Part shown: positions 1 through 5,509 of the stretch, one piece after another | Numbering within the stretch: position 1 is the first letter of the stretch | How the letters are laid out: each line of letters starts with the position of its first letter | Assembly (NCBI GenBank): GCA_946480685.1 | Contig: CAMLLI010000308.1 | Coordinates: forward strand, 1-5,940 | DNA from: an uncultured Flammeovirgaceae bacterium | GTDB lineage: Bacteria; Bacteroidota; Bacteroidia; Cytophagales; Cyclobacteriaceae | Direction: 5' to 3' | Length of the DNA: 5,940 bases | Translations under genes and position numbers: made by a program | Notes under the pieces: model-generated | The model's input: only the letters and a program-made list of their open reading frames with translations | Database searches by the model: none | What the model was told of the DNA's origin: nothing

Positions 1-659
1 CGATGTCGCTGAGGCCACAGGCGGTAATGACGAATTTTATTACCGTACTCAAGCAACAACAATTTTTGATCTATGCTTTCGCAGGAGGCATTGCTACGGC
101 AGCACCGTTTGCGTTTATAGCAGGATCGTCTGATGTATTCATCAACCTTTATCACACCAGTGAACAGGAATATGGATGGATCTTTACCATCGTTGCATCC
201 GCCATCATCGGTTCAACACAATTAAATCATATACTCTTAAAGAAATATAGCAGCCAGCAGATCATCAAGACAACACTGATCGTACAAAGTCTCGTAGGCA
301 TTGTACTGGTAGGCGGCACTGCGTTAGGATGGTATGGTAAATATGAACTCGTGGGCATGATGTTCATCTTTTTAATTGGACAAGGATTAACCGGTCCGAA
401 CAGCACAGCGCTTGCACTCGCTCCTTTCACGAAACTAACCGGCAGCGCTGCCGCTATACAGGGAAGTATACGTATGGGTGTTGGCGGACTGGCTTCTGCT
501 GCCGTAAGTGCACTGCACAACAATACAGCTGTACCGATGGTAGGGATGATGGTTGTCTGCGGATTTGTAGGACTAATTATACTGGGCATCGGCAAAGGCA
601 CCGTACGATACCGCGCCCGTAAACATGCAGCAGAAAAAGAAACATCCGTAATGATGTAG
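1..659 (+). CDS. Bcr/CflA-type MFS drug efflux transporter, C-terminal half (5' truncated by window edge)
   Basis: This inner-membrane proton-coupled efflux pump of the major facilitator superfamily probably exports drugs or small toxic compounds. The frame enters open at the window edge; the first in-frame ATG (position 3) is almost certainly internal, because the 218 visible residues correspond only to the second half of a roughly 400-residue family member. Six hydrophobic segments are visible, matching TM7-TM12: about residues 21-46, 57-79, 87-109, 116-140, 147-169 and 177-197. The stretch GPNSTALALAPF followed by GSAAAIQGSIRMGVGG is the best family marker: Bcr/CflA proteins carry a PNxxALAL...GSASAL block in TM10/TM11. 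The tail is basic and charged, as expected at a cytoplasmic C-terminus. It converges on the AraC-type gene with only 7 bp between stop codons and no clear terminator. The subfamily is fairly secure; the substrate is unknown. Confidence 0.85.
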   Translation, partial: MSLRPQAVMTNFITVLKQQQFLIYAFAGGIATAAPFAFIAGSSDVFINLYHTSEQEYGWIFTIVASAIIGSTQLNHILLKKYSSQQIIKTTLIVQSLVGIVLVGGTALGWYGKYELVGMMFIFLIGQGLTGPNSTALALAPFTKLTGSAAAIQGSIRMGVGGLASAAVSALHNNTAVPMVGMMVVCGFVGLIILGIGKGTVRYRARKHAAEKETSVMM

Positions 660-666
660 TATAGTA

Positions 667-1803
667 TCAGGCTGAACGGTATTCGGAAGGCGTCTTTCCG
701 GATATCTTTTTAAAAGCTGTATTGAACGATGATTTGGAATTATACCCTACCTGTTCGGCTATCTCTTCCACTTTAACATGAGGTTGTTCTTTTAGCAAGC
801 GCTTGGCTTCTTCTACTCGATACGCTGCCACCATCTCGAAGAAATTCTTACCCAATCCATCATTAATTACCTGCGACAATACATGCACAGTGGTATTCAA
901 TTTACCGGCAAGCTCGGGCAATGAAAAGCCCGGCTGCAAAAAAGGTTTATCGCGCACCATCAATACCGTTAACTTATCCAGTAATTCTTTTTGTGCATCA
1001 GCAGTTACGCCTGAACTCTTATACTTCTGTGGTTCGCTGAGTGCAGTCTGCCTAAAAAATCCGGAGTGACTTATCACATTGAAACTGGTCAGGTATATAA
1101 TTAATGAAATATAGGCAGCAAAAAAATGATCGCCTGTATCATCAATATTAAAATATTTAACAACAAATATCATCACCGTGGCACTGGTCATGTGCAGCAT
1201 GCCCGTCCTTAATTTTTTAAGCACCGGGTGTGCAGGATTAAAAAACGACTCTTGCTTCTCCCTAAAGGCTCTTATTACTTCCACTGTTCCCAACACGATA
1301 TATATACCTATACTAACCAGCGAAAGTATGGTATGATTATCAGTTATCCAGAGCCATCGCGCGTCATAGTCCACCGAAACATCGCGGAGGGGTATATCCG
1401 GATGATACGCATATACCCACGAGTTATACTTGCAATCATCCGACTGTATCAAAAAAGGAATCAATAAAAAGAAGTATATCACCGGGAAGATATAGTGTAG
1501 CAGTTGCGCTCTTCGTGATACCGACCCGTTAATGAGACTTTTGATCATCAAATAAAACGAAGGTCCGATCGCGAGCGCAAAAGGCTCCGAGAAATCAACC
1601 AGGAAAAGACAATCAACTATATACCGGGTATACATCAGCAGTATCTCCAGTAAACATGCTGCCATCGAAATCAGCATTACTCCCTGAAAGAAATTAACAT
1701 CGTTCTTCCGGTTCTCCTTCGACAAAAAGAAAAAAGACAAAAAGCCGGCCTGGACAACACCCAGGAAAATGAAAACAGCAAAGAGGTCGATATGATATGG
1801 CAT
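667..1803 (-). CDS. Membrane-anchored AraC-family transcriptional regulator (multi-TM sensor + HTH)
   Basis: This is a predicted one-component regulator: a membrane-embedded N-terminal half fused to a cytoplasmic AraC-type DNA-binding domain. With the ATG at 1803 the protein has 378 residues. About seven hydrophobic segments are visible near residues 6-26, 41-58, 74-88, 102-119, 157-177, 204-218 and 227-244. The AraC domain covers about 272-378, with a first HTH around SLPELAGKLN (294-303), a second around KVEEIAEQVGYNSKSSFNTAFKK (344-366), and the closing GKTPSEYR motif. The frame stays open upstream to a TTG at 1824 (385 residues, adding MNRISAL). I prefer the ATG because the sequence becomes hydrophobic right after it, but neither start has a Shine-Dalgarno. 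It lies 33 nt (12 nt for the TTG start) behind the acylphosphatase gene, so the two are probably cotranscribed. The architecture is common in Bacteroidota; ligand and targets are unknown. Confidence 0.88.
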   Translation of the reverse strand: MPYHIDLFAVFIFLGVVQAGFLSFFFLSKENRKNDVNFFQGVMLISMAACLLEILLMYTRYIVDCLFLVDFSEPFALAIGPSFYLMIKSLINGSVSRRAQLLHYIFPVIYFFLLIPFLIQSDDCKYNSWVYAYHPDIPLRDVSVDYDARWLWITDNHTILSLVSIGIYIVLGTVEVIRAFREKQESFFNPAHPVLKKLRTGMLHMTSATVMIFVVKYFNIDDTGDHFFAAYISLIIYLTSFNVISHSGFFRQTALSEPQKYKSSGVTADAQKELLDKLTVLMVRDKPFLQPGFSLPELAGKLNTTVHVLSQVINDGLGKNFFEMVAAYRVEEAKRLLKEQPHVKVEEIAEQVGYNSKSSFNTAFKKISGKTPSEYRSA

Positions 1804-1836
1804 CAGGGCAGAAATACGATTCAATAGAACAGATGG

Positions 1837-2109
1837 TTATCGCTTTACAGCAAATTCAGTAAATCCTTTCCAGGTTCCTTCCTCAATTTCTACATTGGTC
1901 ACGTGGGCTGCCGGCGGACCTTGCTTGCACCACGCAACCAGGGCATTCAACACGGCATCATCACCTTCCGCTTCAATATAGACTGAACCATCAGGTTCAT
2001 TCTTTACAAAACCTTTTAAGCCGAGACGTTGCGCCTCTTCGTGCGTAGAAGCCCGGTAATATACTCCCTGCACACGGCCGGATACCTTTATGGAAATATG
2101 TTTCTGCAT
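1837..2109 (-). CDS. acyP: Acylphosphatase
   Basis: This small cytosolic enzyme hydrolyses the carboxyl-phosphate bond of acylphosphates such as acetyl phosphate, carbamoyl phosphate and 1,3-bisphosphoglycerate. At 90 residues it has the usual family length. The signature GRVQGVYYR is at residues 11-19; Arg19 would bind the phosphate and Asn37 (in FVKNEPDGSV) would position the catalytic water. Their 18-residue spacing equals that of Arg23/Asn41 in the human enzyme. A further family feature is GPPAAHVTNVEIEE at about 64-77. The usual aromatic FFR/YFR of the signature is YYR here, a conservative change. The ATG at 2109 is the first codon of the natural family N-terminus. The gene leads an apparent two-gene transcript with the AraC-type regulator and is divergent from the YCII/DGPF gene. 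The identification is strong; the cellular role of bacterial acylphosphatases is poorly defined. Confidence 0.95.
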   Translation of the reverse strand: MQKHISIKVSGRVQGVYYRASTHEEAQRLGLKGFVKNEPDGSVYIEAEGDDAVLNALVAWCKQGPPAAHVTNVEIEEGTWKGFTEFAVKR

Positions 2110-2122
2110 GCTATACCACTAG

Positions 2123-2140
2123 AGAAGTCAAAATACTTCT
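2123..2140. repeat. Inverted repeat over the acyP promoter -7 element (possible operator)
   Basis: AGAAGT (2123-2128) and ACTTCT (2135-2140) are perfect 6-bp inverted arms around CAAAAT. The 18-bp dyad covers the predicted -7 element and the expected start of transcription, where a repressor or autoregulator would act. Six-base arms are short enough to arise by chance, so this is a candidate only. Confidence 0.25.
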
Positions 2141-2158
2141 GTTTTTACACCCCTGCAA
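2129..2158 (-). promoter_or_regulatory. Predicted Bacteroidota housekeeping promoter for acyP-AraC
   Basis: On the minus strand, TTG (2158-2156) is followed after 20 nt by TATTTTG (2135-2129). This resembles the Bacteroidota primary sigma promoter, with a -33 TTTG/TTG and a -7 TAnnTTTG, except that the -7 element is one T short. Transcription would begin near 2122, giving a leader of roughly 13 nt before the acyP ATG. The position and spacing are good, but the match is imperfect and no transcript data were available. Confidence 0.45.
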
Positions 2159-2180
2159 TCGCCATCCGATTTTTGGTCGT

Positions 2181-2211
2181 GATAAATATTTGAAAAAAAT
2201 TTAAAATTCTT
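2181..2211. promoter_or_regulatory. A/T-rich tract upstream of the ECF-like promoter (UP-element-like)
   Basis: Twenty-eight of 31 bases are A or T, including a run of seven A and short T runs. The tract lies directly upstream of the predicted -35 box of the YCII/DGPF gene, where RNA polymerase alpha C-terminal domains can contact DNA. It also lies upstream of the oppositely directed acyP promoter. A role in promoter strength or bending is inference. Confidence 0.3.
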
Positions 2212-2238
2212 TGTCCGGAACCAAGATGTTCGCCCGTC
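2212..2238 (+). promoter_or_regulatory. Predicted ECF-type promoter of the YCII/DGPF gene (TGTCCG - 17 nt - CGTC)
   Basis: TGTCCG (2212-2217) and CGTC (2235-2238) are separated by exactly 17 nt, a typical spacing for ECF sigma promoters. CGTC is a classic ECF -10 core. The -35 box is close to the TGTCGA-type motif that I recall being reported upstream of DGPF genes linked to ECF42 sigma factors (one mismatch). Transcription would begin near 2245, leaving a leader of about 32 nt that ends in an A/T-rich, SD-less stretch before the ATG. A competing weak primary-sigma reading is TAAATTTT (2245-2252), but it lacks a -33 TTTG at the right distance. The natural regulator would be the ECF42 sigma factor encoded at 3281-4543. 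Confidence 0.5.
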
Positions 2239-2276
2239 ATCGTGTAAATTTTGTTCAACCTTAAACTTTAACAATC

Positions 2277-2618
2277 ATGGAAAAGTACATGTTTTTATTT
2301 CGTGGTGGCGATGTAAGCCATTTATCACCCGATGCGCAGCAGGCGCACATGCAAAAGTGGTTTGCCTGGGTAGAGAAACTTACCAAAGCTGAACGCTATG
2401 CCGGTGGTGAAGCATTGCTGCCGGTAGGCAAAACCGTATCCGGAGTAAAGAAGACTGTTACAGATGGGCCGTATGCCGAAGGAAAAGAAATTGCAGGAGG
2501 CTACTTTGTTGTACTCGCCAAAAGTTTAGACGAAGCAACCGAGATGGCAAAAGAATGCCCGGACTACGATTATGACGGAAGCGTGGAAGTGCGCGAGGTT
2601 ATGAAGTTCGATATGTAG
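2277..2618 (+). CDS. YCII-related DGPF-domain protein
   Basis: This is a small cytosolic protein of the YCII superfamily, DGPF branch, with a ferredoxin-like alpha/beta fold and no settled biochemical function. The 113-residue length is normal for the family. The N-terminal strand is KYMFLFRGGD. The diagnostic block VTDGPYAEGKEIAGGYFVV is at residues 61-79; the family's DGPF is DGPY here, a conservative Phe-to-Tyr change at residue 66. The C-terminal half keeps the expected SLDEATEMAKECP and VEVREVM segments. There is no signal peptide or TM segment. The gene is the first of three plus-strand genes ending with an ECF42-type sigma factor; DGPF proteins are the recognised genomic partners of ECF42 sigma factors, so regulation by that sigma is likely. 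The start ATG at 2277 sits behind an A/T-rich leader without a Shine-Dalgarno. Confidence 0.92.
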   Translation: MEKYMFLFRGGDVSHLSPDAQQAHMQKWFAWVEKLTKAERYAGGEALLPVGKTVSGVKKTVTDGPYAEGKEIAGGYFVVLAKSLDEATEMAKECPDYDYDGSVEVREVMKFDM

Positions 2619-2648
2619 TCTTTGCCTCACCTGCTCCAAAGAAACTTT

Positions 2649-2686
2649 CAGGTTGTCAGATTTCCAGCACGTCATCTGGCAACCTG
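2649..2686 (+). terminator. Strong hairpin downstream of the DGPF gene (terminator or attenuator, no U-tract)
   Basis: CAGGTTGTCAGAT (2649-2661) pairs with ATCTGGCAACCTG (2674-2686) over 13 bp with a single G-U wobble, leaving a 12-nt loop. It starts 31 nt after the DGPF stop codon and ends 27 nt before the lipoprotein ATG. The sequence after it (TAACTACTCC) lacks the U-run of a classic intrinsic terminator. It may therefore act as a partial terminator, an mRNA 3'-end stabiliser or a processing site that sets DGPF expression apart from the genes downstream. Confidence 0.5.
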
Positions 2687-2713
2687 TAACTACTCCACAT
2701 CATCATTCTACCT

Positions 2714-3142
2714 ATGAAAAATATATACCTATACCTGCTTATACTGATGGTGAGTGCTTCATGCAATTCATCAGACCGTGTGCAACAACAAAATATAGCA
2801 CTTACTCAGAAGATGTTTGAAGCTTTCAATAAGCACGATTGGCAAACGATGGCTTCGTACTATACTGACGATGCACTATTTCTTGATCCGGCTTTCGGAA
2901 AAGATTACGTCATCAAAACACAGCCGGAAACTGCTGCAAAATATAGTGAGTTACAAAAAATGTTTCCCGACCTGCACGATGAGGTCGTGGGACTTTATCC
3001 TTCCGGAGATAAAGTAACCGTAGAGTTTATCGCCACCGGCAGTATGGGCGATAGTATATCTTTCAAACTCCCGATTGCTTCCGTGTTAACATTTAAAGAC
3101 GGAAAAATTGTGCGTGATGCTACATATTATGATCAGGAGTAG
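2714..3142 (+). CDS. NTF2/SnoaL-like domain lipoprotein
   Basis: This 142-residue protein has a lipoprotein signal: a Lys at position 2, hydrophobic core 4-13, and MVSAS before Cys17, the probable lipidated residue. The lipobox is not canonical, since Ser14 occupies the usual Leu/Val -3 position, so membrane anchoring is likely but not certain. Residues about 27-140 resemble the SnoaL/NTF2-like cone fold: helix ALTQKMFEAFNKHDW, then YYTDDALFLDP, a central helical part with MFPDLHDEVVGLYPSGDKVTVEF, and the final strand FKDGKIVRDATYYD. Family members are hydrolases, cyclases, isomerases or ligand-binding proteins, so the activity cannot be assigned. It would be exported and held in the inner or outer membrane. 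The gene lies between the DGPF gene and the ECF42 sigma gene, 95 nt and 138 nt away, with no recognisable promoter of its own, so it may be read from the DGPF promoter. Confidence 0.85.
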   Translation: MKNIYLYLLILMVSASCNSSDRVQQQNIALTQKMFEAFNKHDWQTMASYYTDDALFLDPAFGKDYVIKTQPETAAKYSELQKMFPDLHDEVVGLYPSGDKVTVEFIATGSMGDSISFKLPIASVLTFKDGKIVRDATYYDQE

Positions 3143-3143
3143 C

Positions 3144-3202
3144 CGTAGTATAGCTACGATTGTATTACGAAGCATCAGAATTCCGGGCGAGTTACTCTGA
3201 TG
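3144..3202 (+). other. Two small stem-loops between the lipoprotein and sigma genes
   Basis: CGTAG/CTACG (3144-3148 with 3154-3158, 5-nt loop) begins one base after the lipoprotein stop codon and is followed by the T-rich ATTGTATT. CATCAGA/TCTGATG (3173-3179 with 3196-3202) is a 7-bp stem with a 16-nt loop. Either could stop or stabilise a transcript, but both are short. The rest of the gap to 3280 shows no TGTC/CGTC pair. Just before the sigma start there is only a weak TACTTTTA (3270-3277) resembling a -7 element. Confidence 0.25.
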
Positions 3203-3280
3203 GAGAGAAAATATTTCTTCAGAGAGAAAGATCACCTACAAGTCACACATAAACGATCCGGAAAATCCATACTTTTATGA

Positions 3281-4543
3281 ATGCCCGAGCAAAACGTCAA
3301 TCAACTGGTAAGCCATCTCTTCCGGCATGAAGCGGGGAAGATGACAGCCGTACTGACGCGGTTGCTGGGCTTCGGTTCATTGGAGGTTGCACAAGATATA
3401 GTACAGGACACGCTGCTCAAGGCGATGTCTACCTGGAGCTTTAAAGGTATTCCTGAAAATCCATCGGCATGGCTATATACCGTTGCTAAACGTAAAGCGG
3501 TCGATATTATTCGTCAGCAACGCGTTCATCAGCACCATGAACAAGCTATAGCAAAGGCCCTGCAATCCGAGTGGACATTATCACCGGCAGTTAGTCAGCT
3601 GTTTCTTGACAATGAAATTGAAGACAGTCAGCTGCGAATGATGTTCGCATGCTGCCACCCTGCTATACCCTACGAATCACAACTTGCCTTTACACTGAAA
3701 GTTCTCTGCGGTCTCAGCACAAGCGAAATAGCGAATGCGTTTCTCACCAGTGAAGACACTGTGGCGAAAAGAATATACCGGGCACGGGAGAAAATCAGAG
3801 AAGAGAAAATAAACCTGGAAGTACCAGTACCGGCCGAACTTCCCGAGCGACTGGATACAGTGTTGCATGCCCTATATCTGCTTTTCAATGAAGGCTATAA
3901 TTCTTCACATCCGGACAAACTTATTCGCAATGATCTATGTGAGGAAGCGATGCGTCTCTGCATACTGCTTACACGAAATATAGTTACCAATACACCGGCA
4001 GTAAACGCATTGCTCGCGCTGATGTGCTATCAGGCATCACGTGAAGACGCACGAATAAGTAACGATGGTGCAATCATCTTATTAAAAGATCAGGATCGCA
4101 GTCGCTGGAATAAAGCACTGATCGATCGCGGCAACTATTATCTTGAAGTATCGGCAGATGGTGATGCTATCTCCGAGTATCATCTCGAAGCGATCATTGC
4201 TTCGTGCCATGCAGAGGCTGCTACATTCGAAGAAACGGATTGGAAAAAGATATACCACTTCTACACACTACTGGCCCATGTAAAACAAAGTCCCATTGTA
4301 GAATTGAATAAAGCTATAGTGCTGGGCTATGCGCAATCCTGTGAAGCGGGACTTGACGCCTTGAAAAAGATCACAGATCTTAACGACCATTATCTATACC
4401 ATGCCGCGCTGGCAGATTTCCATGCATTACTTTTCCAGAACACAGAAGCACAGCAGGCATACGAACGGGCACTTCAGCTTACAACCTCCGGAGCAGAGAA
4501 AGAATTACTAAAAAGAAAGATACAGCAGTTAGCTATCCGGTGA
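3281..4543 (+). CDS. ECF42-type RNA polymerase sigma factor with long C-terminal (DUF6596/TPR-like) extension
   Basis: This is an alternative sigma factor that directs RNA polymerase to a small set of promoters. At 420 residues it is about twice the size of a minimal ECF sigma. Sigma region 2 covers about residues 8-80, including the core-binding AQDIVQDTLLKAMSTW and the -10 region helix NPSAWLYTVAKRKAVDIIRQQ. Region 4 covers about 112-173, with the HTH LSTSEIANAFLTSEDTVAKRIYRAREKIR for the -35 box. The extension from about 190 contains the blocks typical of this group: ALYLLFNEGYN (198-207), VNALLALM (241-248), ILLKDQDRSRWN (266-277), EYHLEAIIASCHA (299-311), SPIVELNKAIVL (337-348), and a final helical TPR-like part around 370-415. 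No anti-sigma gene is present; in ECF42 proteins the extension is thought to control activity. Its likely target is the DGPF promoter at 2212-2238. It overlaps the convergent nadR by 15 bp. Confidence 0.93.
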   Translation: MPEQNVNQLVSHLFRHEAGKMTAVLTRLLGFGSLEVAQDIVQDTLLKAMSTWSFKGIPENPSAWLYTVAKRKAVDIIRQQRVHQHHEQAIAKALQSEWTLSPAVSQLFLDNEIEDSQLRMMFACCHPAIPYESQLAFTLKVLCGLSTSEIANAFLTSEDTVAKRIYRAREKIREEKINLEVPVPAELPERLDTVLHALYLLFNEGYNSSHPDKLIRNDLCEEAMRLCILLTRNIVTNTPAVNALLALMCYQASREDARISNDGAIILLKDQDRSRWNKALIDRGNYYLEVSADGDAISEYHLEAIIASCHAEAATFEETDWKKIYHFYTLLAHVKQSPIVELNKAIVLGYAQSCEAGLDALKKITDLNDHYLYHAALADFHALLFQNTEAQQAYERALQLTTSGAEKELLKRKIQQLAIR

Positions 4544-5509
4544 TCCGTGTAATAACCGATCGATCTCTTTTCGAACAATCGCTTCGCGTTCTTCGTAAGA
4601 GCCCCGCACCAACACATAGGGTATATTTCGAACTTCGAGCGCTTCTTTAAAAACATTGAACATCGCTTCACGCTGATGTCCTAGATCACGGAGATCATCC
4701 GCCACCCATGGCACATCGATATCAAACAAAAAGTATACATCATACTGAACCGCTTTCTCCAATTCATACAACACTTCAGGAACAGCCCCCAGGTAATGTT
4801 GCGAGTATATCTGCGTTGTAATGGCATCGGTGTCACAGAACAGCAACTTGTTTGCTATTCGCGTTTTTTCTTCGATGCGTGCAGCATGTGCATAACCAAT
4901 GGTTACAATATCCTCCAACGTAAACTCATTGGAGGATATTATTTCACGCGCAACTTCCGGCACAAACTCAGTATTATATAGTTCAGCCATTCGTTTTGCC
5001 AGGGTAGATTTACCGGTACTTTCCGCTCCATAGAAACATAGCTTCTTTACGAAGTATGGTCTGACAACGGACGGTATATAATTCCAATACCGAAATGGAT
5101 GTTGCCTTATTTTAGTAGCAGAGATGGGAACGTACTTTCTATCCTGATCAAAAGCTATGTGCTTTGCACCAAGATGGTGGGCAAACGGTGCCCCGTATGT
5201 TTCTGAGCTGAAAACTATATCTATCGATGGATAGGTTCGCCTGATAAAATCCGCCCACACTTTTGTTCGCTTGTCCAACGGCAGTGATTCATCATCAAAA
5301 TCATCGAGAATCATGGCGGGTTTAATGGATGAATCTTCCTGAAATATAGTTTTGATCCATGATAATCGTAAGGCCGGATCGATCAGATCGCGTGGTGTAG
5401 AACTCATCGATACGATAAGCTCATCACAATGTGCTGCAGCAAATCGAATCAACGCTACATGCCCTTCATGTATCGGGAGAAATTTACCGATAACAAGTCC
5501 GCGTTTCAT
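4529..5509 (-). CDS. nadR: NadR-like bifunctional NMN adenylyltransferase / ribosylnicotinamide kinase
   Basis: This cytosolic bifunctional enzyme converts nicotinamide riboside to NAD+: the C-terminal kinase makes NMN from NR and ATP, and the N-terminal domain transfers AMP to NMN. The nucleotidyltransferase domain (about 1-150) has the GKFLPIHEGH motif (8-17) and the late ISATKIR motif (129-135), matching the GxFxPxHxGH and ISxxxIR signatures. The kinase domain (about 155-326) has a P-loop GAESTGKST (161-169), a Walker B-like FCDTDAITT (224-232) and a lid-like DDLRDLGHQRE (271-281). At 326 residues it lacks the N-terminal HTH that makes Enterobacterial NadR a repressor, so it is probably purely enzymatic. 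Its ATG overlaps the pnuC stop codon (ATGA), indicating translational coupling. The 3' end overlaps the convergent sigma gene by 15 bp. The coding sequence contains a strong hairpin at 4907-4940. Confidence 0.93.
   Translation of the reverse strand: MKRGLVIGKFLPIHEGHVALIRFAAAHCDELIVSMSSTPRDLIDPALRLSWIKTIFQEDSSIKPAMILDDFDDESLPLDKRTKVWADFIRRTYPSIDIVFSSETYGAPFAHHLGAKHIAFDQDRKYVPISATKIRQHPFRYWNYIPSVVRPYFVKKLCFYGAESTGKSTLAKRMAELYNTEFVPEVAREIISSNEFTLEDIVTIGYAHAARIEEKTRIANKLLFCDTDAITTQIYSQHYLGAVPEVLYELEKAVQYDVYFLFDIDVPWVADDLRDLGHQREAMFNVFKEALEVRNIPYVLVRGSYEEREAIVRKEIDRLLHGSPDS
4907..4940. repeat. Perfect 12-bp inverted repeat inside nadR
   Basis: AATATCCTCCAA (4907-4918) and TTGGAGGATATT (4929-4940) are exact inverted copies around a 10-nt loop. 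In the nadR mRNA the stem covers codons 190-201, in the kinase domain just after the EVAREI segment. The stem pairs a GGAGGA sequence, though SD sequences matter little in this phylum. It is the longest perfect stem I found in a coding region of this window. Confidence 0.7.

Noticed and set aside
440..453. 14-bp perfect palindrome CGGCAGCGCTGCCG in the transporter gene
   Set aside because: Seven-base half-sites with no loop are expected about once per several such windows, and it encodes conserved family residues; no regulatory context.
227..601. 124-codon minus-strand open frame opposite the transporter
   Set aside because: It lies entirely within a clearly conserved MFS gene, has Pro/Thr/Ile-rich low-complexity content and resembles no family; it is a mirror of the sense codons.
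803..1467. Plus-strand open frames opposite the AraC-type gene (803-1069 and 1228-1467)
   Set aside because: They are antisense to well-defined HTH and membrane segments and show no recognisable domain or start context.
2654..2673. TGTCAG and CGTC upstream of the lipoprotein as a second ECF promoter
   Set aside because: The spacing is only 10 nt, too short for an ECF promoter, and both boxes are part of the hairpin at 2649-2686.
2714..3142. The small lipoprotein as a classical anti-sigma factor
   Set aside because: It has no zinc-binding anti-sigma motif and no inner-membrane-spanning cytoplasmic domain; the sequence fits an exported NTF2/SnoaL-like fold instead.
3143..3280. ECF42-type autoregulatory promoter in front of the sigma gene
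   Set aside because: No TGTC/CGTC pair is present; only a weak TACTTTTA lies at 3270-3277, too close to the start and without a -33 TTTG.
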